NCBI GenBank assembly: GCA_020051025.1
Contig: JAGVJS010000387.1
Coordinates: 1-10,047, forward strand
DNA length: 10,047 nt
From: Sphingobium sp.
GTDB lineage: Bacteria > Pseudomonadota > Alphaproteobacteria > Sphingomonadales > Sphingomonadaceae
Reading direction: 5' to 3'
The notes beneath the pieces are model-generated. The model was not told where the DNA came from and did no database searches. It saw only the letters and a list, made by a program, of their open reading frames with translations. The stretch's first letter is position 1, and each line of letters opens with the position of its first letter. Below, in pieces: positions 6,016 through 10,047 of the stretch. The position numbers were made by a program, and so were the translations under genes.

Positions 6016-8151
6016 TCAGAAGTTGAAGCTCGCCCGGACCGTGAACTGGCGGGGCGCGCCGGGCTGAATCCACAGCGCCGAATAGGAGCTGGCATAATCT
6101 TTCTTGTCGAACAGGTTGTTCACATCGGCCGACAGCTTGATCTGATCGGTGATGTTGAACGACCCGGTCACCTTGGCGATGGTGTAGCCGGGCAGATAGA
6201 ATTCCGCCGCCGTCTGGCCAAGGCGCTGGCTGATATAGGTCACGCCGGCGCCCAGCATCGCCTCATGATCGCCGATCGAGAAATTCTTGAACAGCAGAGC
6301 GTTGCCCTGATGCTTGGGAATGTTGAGCAGCGGGTCATTCTTGCGCACACCTGCGGCGGCATAATTGTCTGCCCAGCCGGCGTCGGTATAGGCGTAGGTC
6401 AGGAACAGTTCGAAGCCAGCCGGCAGCTTGGCATTGACGTCGAACTCCACGCCCTGGCTCTTGGCTTCGCCAACCGCGATCGACAGACCGGTCAGAAGAT
6501 CGGCAGTCAGCACGTTGCTCTTCTTCATCTTGTACAGCGAAAGCGTGCTGGTGATCCGGCCGTCCGGCGTCACGAATTTCGCGCCGATCTCATAGCTTTT
6601 GCTGACTTCCGGGGCGAAGGGATTATTGTTCACATCGACGCCGCTGTTCGGCCGGAACCCCTTGCCATAGCTGGCATAGACGGACAGGCTTTTCGTCGGT
6701 TCAAACACCAGGCCGGCCATCGGGCTGAACTTGGTATAGGATGCCGGATTGGTGGTTCCCAGACGGTTGTCGATATTCTGGCTGAAATCGTCATAGCGGC
6801 CGCCAAACCGGACCTTGAACTTCTCGGTAATCTCGATCTGGTCCTGCGCATAGATGCCCCAGGCCTTCTGGATTTCCGTCGAATTCTGGATCACCGATGC
6901 CGGTATCGGCGCCGGGATATTGTAATTGGGGTTGAAGATATCGATCGAATAGGACTGGTCCGCGGCGGTCGGGCGATAACGGGTCTGGAACGTATTGATC
7001 TTGAAACGATCCCAGTCGCCGCCGATGCGGATATTATGGATGATGGAGCCGGTTTCCAGCTTGCCGCTGATTTCGCCGCGGAACACCATATGCGTGGTGC
7101 TATAGTCGCGATACCGGCGCTGGCGCGATAATGTCCGCCCGTCATCGTCCAGACGCTGGCGTCCCATTGCCAGTTCGGGATCGCTGGAATAGCCTTCGAA
7201 CGTCGTATCCTTGTACCCTGCGCCCAGCATCAGCGTCCAGTCGTCGCTGAAATCATGCTGATATTGCGCCTGATGGCCCAGCACGCCAATTCGGATCGGA
7301 CCGTCATTGGGGTTGCTCAGGAAGCGTGAATTGGGGATGGCGCCCAAATTATAGGTAGTCGTGCCATTGGCATTGATCGTCGGGATCGCCACTACGCCGC
7401 GATCGAACGGCACCTCCTGTTTCACATATTCCAGTTCGTAGGTGAAAATGTCCTTGTCCGACAGTTTCGCCAGGAAGGACGGGGTCAACGTATATTTCTG
7501 CGTTTCCACCGTGTCGCGGAAGCTGTTGGCCTTTTCGGCCGATCCGTTGATGCGGATGGCGATGCTGTCGCTCAGCGGCAGATTATAATCGCCCTCGACG
7601 CGATAGGTTTCCCAGCTGCCGCCTGCGATCGAGAAGCTGCCGCCCTGATTGAAGGTTGGCTTCTTGGTCACGATGTTGACCGTGCCGCCCGGTTCGCCGC
7701 GACCGAAGAGCGCGCCGTTCGGCCCCTTCAGCACTTCGACTCGTTCGACATTGGATGCGTCACGCGGACCGCCATAGCCGCGACCGCCGTTGAAGCCATT
7801 GACCAGGAAGCCGCTCGGGAAATTCTCGTCGCCGGAAAAGCCGCGGATCGCGAAACTGTCCCACAGGCCGCCGAAATTATTCTGCTTCGACACGCCGCTT
7901 GCCAGTTCCAGCGCGGTGTCGAGGCGGGTGATGTTCAGGTCTTCGAGCAGCTTGCCTTCCAGGAACTGCACGGCCTGGGGTATTTCCTTGACCGGGGTGT
8001 CGCCGAAATATTGGCGCTTCAGACCGGTGACGACGATCTCGCCGTCGGCTTTTTCTGCCGCCGCCGGCGTCTGGGCCTGGGCTATCGAGGAAAAGGCGAT
8101 GGCGGCGGTGCTGGCCACACAAGCCAGACGGAGGGCGGATAACGTGCGCAT
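6016..8151 (-). CDS. TonB-dependent receptor, siderophore-receptor type
   Basis: This is a 711-residue outer-membrane active-transport receptor driven by TonB-ExbBD. A Sec signal peptide covers about residues 1-26 with likely cleavage after AQA. The TonB box follows as EIVVTG at about 38-43. The plug domain runs from about 52 to 165 and includes IPQAVQFLEG, FAIRGFSGD, VERVEVLKGPNGALFGRGEP and GGTVNIVTKKP, all typical of the siderophore-receptor subfamily. The 22-strand barrel fills the rest, with FEPTKSLSVYASYGKGFRPN near the middle, VNNLFDKKDYASSY near the end, and a terminal ASFNF ending in the C-terminal Phe needed for barrel insertion. The ATG at 8151 has GAAGGGG about 10 bases upstream. 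Ligand is unknown: ferric siderophores are the family norm, but other metal chelates are taken up by relatives. No FecI/FecR-type regulator and no N-terminal signalling extension is present. Confidence 0.93.
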   Translation of the reverse strand: MRTLSALRLACVASTAAIAFSSIAQAQTPAAAEKADGEIVVTGLKRQYFGDTPVKEIPQAVQFLEGKLLEDLNITRLDTALELASGVSKQNNFGGLWDSFAIRGFSGDENFPSGFLVNGFNGGRGYGGPRDASNVERVEVLKGPNGALFGRGEPGGTVNIVTKKPTFNQGGSFSIAGGSWETYRVEGDYNLPLSDSIAIRINGSAEKANSFRDTVETQKYTLTPSFLAKLSDKDIFTYELEYVKQEVPFDRGVVAIPTINANGTTTYNLGAIPNSRFLSNPNDGPIRIGVLGHQAQYQHDFSDDWTLMLGAGYKDTTFEGYSSDPELAMGRQRLDDDGRTLSRQRRYRDYSTTHMVFRGEISGKLETGSIIHNIRIGGDWDRFKINTFQTRYRPTAADQSYSIDIFNPNYNIPAPIPASVIQNSTEIQKAWGIYAQDQIEITEKFKVRFGGRYDDFSQNIDNRLGTTNPASYTKFSPMAGLVFEPTKSLSVYASYGKGFRPNSGVDVNNNPFAPEVSKSYEIGAKFVTPDGRITSTLSLYKMKKSNVLTADLLTGLSIAVGEAKSQGVEFDVNAKLPAGFELFLTYAYTDAGWADNYAAAGVRKNDPLLNIPKHQGNALLFKNFSIGDHEAMLGAGVTYISQRLGQTAAEFYLPGYTIAKVTGSFNITDQIKLSADVNNLFDKKDYASSYSALWIQPGAPRQFTVRASFNF

Positions 8152-8420
8152 AATGCTATAACCCCTTCTAAAATCACTGTTCCCTTAAGTCCTGCGAACG
8201 GTAAGGAGATCGGTTTCTTCTGTTATTCCCGTGCGGACTTTGTCCTGTCGCGGGGGCCGATCCTTGGGTGATTTTCACCTCTTCTGATGAATGAGGCTAA
8301 GTTGAGTGACGGAAATATTACGTCAAACTTGGCTCATCGGACGGTGCAAAATTGTGAATCTTTCGCGTCTACGGCAGGAAAATGCTGCGCCCGATGTTGC
8401 GGCCAAAACCCGCGCAAAAG
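8152..8420 (-). promoter_or_regulatory. Promoter/leader region of the TonB-dependent receptor with two palindromes
   Basis: This gene-free stretch is AT-richer than the flanking genes and must hold the receptor's promoter, because a terminator closes the gene upstream. A 19-base imperfect palindrome at 8307-8325 has arms TGACG and CGTCA, with 7 of 9 pairs matching. A second at 8267-8279 is GGTGA-TTT-TCACC. On the minus strand TTGACG (8321-8326) could serve as a -35, but the hexamer 17 bases downstream, AACTTA, is a poor -10, so exact promoter placement is uncertain. I saw no convincing match to the classical Fur box. The ribosome binding site GAAGGGG lies at about 8162-8168. Confidence 0.5.
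8307..8325. promoter_or_regulatory. 19-base palindrome, candidate operator
   Basis: The arms TGACG and CGTCA are perfect inverted copies separated by 9 bases, GAAATATTA, of which two further pairs also match. The element overlaps a minus-strand TTGACG that could be a -35 hexamer, so a bound dimeric repressor would block transcription of the receptor gene. Which regulator binds is not known; size and symmetry suit a dimeric helix-turn-helix protein. It is not GC-rich enough and has no adjacent T-run to be a terminator. Confidence 0.4.
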
Positions 8421-8457
8421 TAAGAAAAATGGCCGCCTTCCGGGTGGAAGGCGGCCA
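8421..8457 (-). terminator. Rho-independent terminator after the DUF1624-type membrane protein gene
   Basis: A 12-base-pair stem is formed by 8430-8441 and 8446-8457 around the tetraloop GGGT, with core arms GGCCGCCTTC and GAAGGCGGCC. On the minus strand it is followed by TTTTTCTTA, with a further TTTT within 10 bases. It starts 21 bases past the stop codon of the membrane protein gene, so it ends that transcription unit and insulates the receptor gene downstream. Confidence 0.92.
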
Positions 8458-8478
8458 AGGCGACCTGACGCAGGACCG

Positions 8479-9690
8479 TCAGAGATATTTGAGCCACCAT
8501 ATGTCCTTGCGACGCTGCTTGAGCTGCGCGAACCAGCGGGTGGGGAAGTAGAGGATGGGGATCAGGATGAAGACCCAGATCCAGACCCAGCGCAGATGAT
8601 CGACGCCGAACACGGTGCCCTTGGTCGGGCCGTACATCAGCATGGCGATGTTGTAGATCAGCTTGAGCGTGTAGAGATGCAGCGCATAATAGAACATCGG
8701 TGCGCCGCCCAGCATAGCCAGCGTCGGCATCGCCCGACTGCCCTCGAACTTCTCGAACCCGGCGAGCAGCAGGCAACCCGTGCCGATGGTTGGCATCAGG
8801 AACAGCAGCGAGGGCGGATATTTGGTCAGCGCCAGGAAACTCATGACGGTGCGCAGTGGCGTTTCCGCCACGAACCAGGGCTTGTCGCCATAGATGTTGA
8901 GATAGCGGATGACGACGAAGCCGACGATGAGGCCCAGGCCCAGTTTCGCCAGCCGGCGGATGCGCGGAGCCGGATCGGTGCCGCGCGCAAACCAGGGGCC
9001 GCAGGCATAGCCCAGAAGGATGACGCCGATCCAGGGCAGCACCGGATAGGTGGTCTTGAACACTATGCCTGCCAGTTCGAACTTGTCGCGCTGATGCAGG
9101 ATCGCCCAGGGGATGAAGAAGGGCGAGTCCGCGCTCAGCCGGATCGGGTCGAGCAGATTGTGCAGGCAGACGATGGCGAGGCCAAGGGCGAACTGCGCCG
9201 GACGGGGCAGATGGATCAGGCCGGCCAGGCAGATCATGCTGAGGCCGATGGTCCAGATCACCTGCAACCAGATGGTCGGCGGCGGAAAGCTGTTTGCCTG
9301 CGTCGGCCAGGCGTAGCAGATCAGCGTGAATTCCAGCAGCAGCAGGAACAGGCCGCGCTTCAGCAGGAATTCCGATACCTGCGCCTTGCTGTGCGACTGG
9401 CCGTAGAGCCATGCCGACAGACCGGTCAGCGCGACGAAGGTCGGCGCGCAAAAGGCGGAAAGGAGCCGTGTGAAGAACAGCCCGGGATCGGTCGTATGGG
9501 CGTTGACCGGGTCCGTCACTTGCAGGTGCAGGAACCAGGTTTCGCGCACATGATCGACGAGCATGAACAGCATGACGAGCCCGCGCAGCGCGTCGATGGC
9601 GATCAGGCGCGTGCGCGCTTTCGCGGCGTTGATGGGGGATGCCGTGGCCGAAAGGCCGATGGGGGGCGCCTGGCCCGCAATGCTGTTCAT
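8479..9690 (-). CDS. DUF1624/HGSNAT-type multi-pass membrane protein, putative acyltransferase
   Basis: This is a 403-residue inner-membrane protein with roughly ten hydrophobic segments. It begins after a polar N-terminus with RLIAIDALRGLVMLFMLVDH at about residues 28-47, the signature of the heparan-alpha-glucosaminide N-acetyltransferase catalytic domain and related DUF1624/DUF5009 proteins. These are related in layout to acyltransferase-3 enzymes. Later landmarks are FVALTGLSAWLYG near 85-97, PWIGVILLGYACGPWF in the middle and MFYYALHLYTLKLIYN towards the end, with a basic C-terminal tail (QLKQRRKD). Bacterial members are thought to move acyl groups onto sugars at the membrane, but the substrate here is unknown. 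I chose the ATG at 9690, with AGGGA 7 bases before it; a GTG at 9720 overlapping the previous gene's stop as GTGA is a real alternative that adds 10 residues. It is probably co-transcribed with the small gene upstream. Confidence 0.82.
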   Translation of the reverse strand: MNSIAGQAPPIGLSATASPINAAKARTRLIAIDALRGLVMLFMLVDHVRETWFLHLQVTDPVNAHTTDPGLFFTRLLSAFCAPTFVALTGLSAWLYGQSHSKAQVSEFLLKRGLFLLLLEFTLICYAWPTQANSFPPPTIWLQVIWTIGLSMICLAGLIHLPRPAQFALGLAIVCLHNLLDPIRLSADSPFFIPWAILHQRDKFELAGIVFKTTYPVLPWIGVILLGYACGPWFARGTDPAPRIRRLAKLGLGLIVGFVVIRYLNIYGDKPWFVAETPLRTVMSFLALTKYPPSLLFLMPTIGTGCLLLAGFEKFEGSRAMPTLAMLGGAPMFYYALHLYTLKLIYNIAMLMYGPTKGTVFGVDHLRWVWIWVFILIPILYFPTRWFAQLKQRRKDIWWLKYL

Positions 9691-9716
9691 GTCTCTACGT
9701 CCCTGTATGCGCCGCT

Positions 9717-10047
9717 TCACTCGCCCTTGGGCTGGAAGAGGTCCTTATAGAAGCCGACCGTCTTGACCGTGACGGTGACGGGCGTGTCGCCCTTGTTGCG
9801 GAAATACCAGCCGTGGATACCGCCGAAAGGCGCGGTAAAATCGCCCTGACCGCCGCTGATCTCCATCTCCTTCCAATAGTCGGTGAAGGCGTCGTCGGCG
9901 GCGTTCAGTTCTTCGCCATGCATTTCGGCCTTGATCGGGCCGCTGGCCTTCCATTCGAAGATGAAGCTGTCGCCCTTCTCCATATGCGCCTTCACTTCCT
10001 GGCCGCTATGGGGCGGCAGGGTGATGGTCATCTCATCCTGTCGCCAG
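9717..10047 (-). CDS. Small protein resembling the C-terminal domain of 'transmembrane anchor protein' (probably partial at window edge)
   Basis: At least 104 residues are visible from an ATG at 10031, which has a weak AGGA 4 bases upstream. The frame stays open to the edge and adds WRQDE before that Met. From memory, proteins annotated as 'transmembrane anchor protein' in proteobacteria have a similar W-x-D-E-M-T stretch before a domain of this type, so I infer that the true start, and a membrane helix, lie beyond 10047. The visible part is soluble and beta-rich in look, with FIFEWKASGP near residues 23-32, EMHGEE near 36-41, GDFTAPFGGIHGWYFRNKG near 63-81 and PVTVTVKTVGFY near 83-94. No enzyme motif is seen. 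It ends just before the DUF1624-type gene (26 bases, or a 4-base overlap if that gene uses its GTG), so the two probably form an operon. Confidence 0.7.
   Translation of the reverse strand, partial: WRQDEMTITLPPHSGQEVKAHMEKGDSFIFEWKASGPIKAEMHGEELNAADDAFTDYWKEMEISGGQGDFTAPFGGIHGWYFRNKGDTPVTVTVKTVGFYKDLFQPKGE

Noticed and set aside
5092..7131. Plus-strand open frame of 679 codons opposite the reductase and receptor genes
   Set aside because: It runs through a strong terminator and two genes on the other strand, shows shadow-like composition and has no domain signature.
8152..8429. Fur box upstream of the receptor
   Set aside because: I looked for GATAATGATAATC-like repeats and found none good enough; the palindromes present do not resemble it.
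8287..9750. Plus-strand open frame of 487 codons opposite the DUF1624-type gene
   Set aside because: It is antisense to a well-supported membrane protein, reads through a terminator stem and is highly charged with no motif.

Overview
The window looks like chromosomal DNA of an alphaproteobacterium, most likely a sphingomonad (Sphingobium, Novosphingobium or Sphingomonas type). The grounds are high GC content, a large TonB-dependent receptor with the EIVVTG TonB-box style common in that group, and short intergenic regions with overlapping genes. This placement rests on protein style only; there is no rRNA or marker gene. All nine supported genes lie on the minus strand, so the window reads biologically from right to left. 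No tRNA, rRNA, CRISPR array, insertion sequence or phage gene was seen.

Right end (10047 to about 8430): the C-terminal part of a small protein that resembles the 'transmembrane anchor protein' C-terminal domain runs off the right edge. A multi-pass membrane protein of the DUF1624/heparan-alpha-glucosaminide N-acetyltransferase type follows closely. The pair ends at a strong intrinsic terminator at 8421-8457.

Middle (8429 to 4978): a 278-base leader with two palindromes precedes a 711-residue TonB-dependent receptor of the siderophore-receptor type. A second strong terminator (5931-5981) follows it. A GhrA-type glyoxylate/hydroxypyruvate reductase gene starts only 26 bases beyond the terminator's T-tract.

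Left (4977 to 1): a tight operon encodes a HAD-superfamily hydrolase annotated by resemblance as type II haloacid dehalogenase, a PuuB-like FAD amine/amino acid oxidase, a Tat-exported family-5 solute-binding protein, a DppB-type permease and a DppC-type permease cut by the window edge. Three consecutive junctions are stop/start overlaps, which suggests translational coupling. The ATPase subunits are not in the window and would be expected to the left.

Taken together, the receptor, binding protein and permeases could carry one nitrogen-containing ligand (for example a metallophore, opine, amino-polycarboxylate or modified peptide) across both membranes. The FAD oxidase would cleave a C-N bond, and the GhrA-type reductase would handle an alpha-keto acid or glyoxylate product. 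The gene identities are well supported; the shared substrate is an inference.
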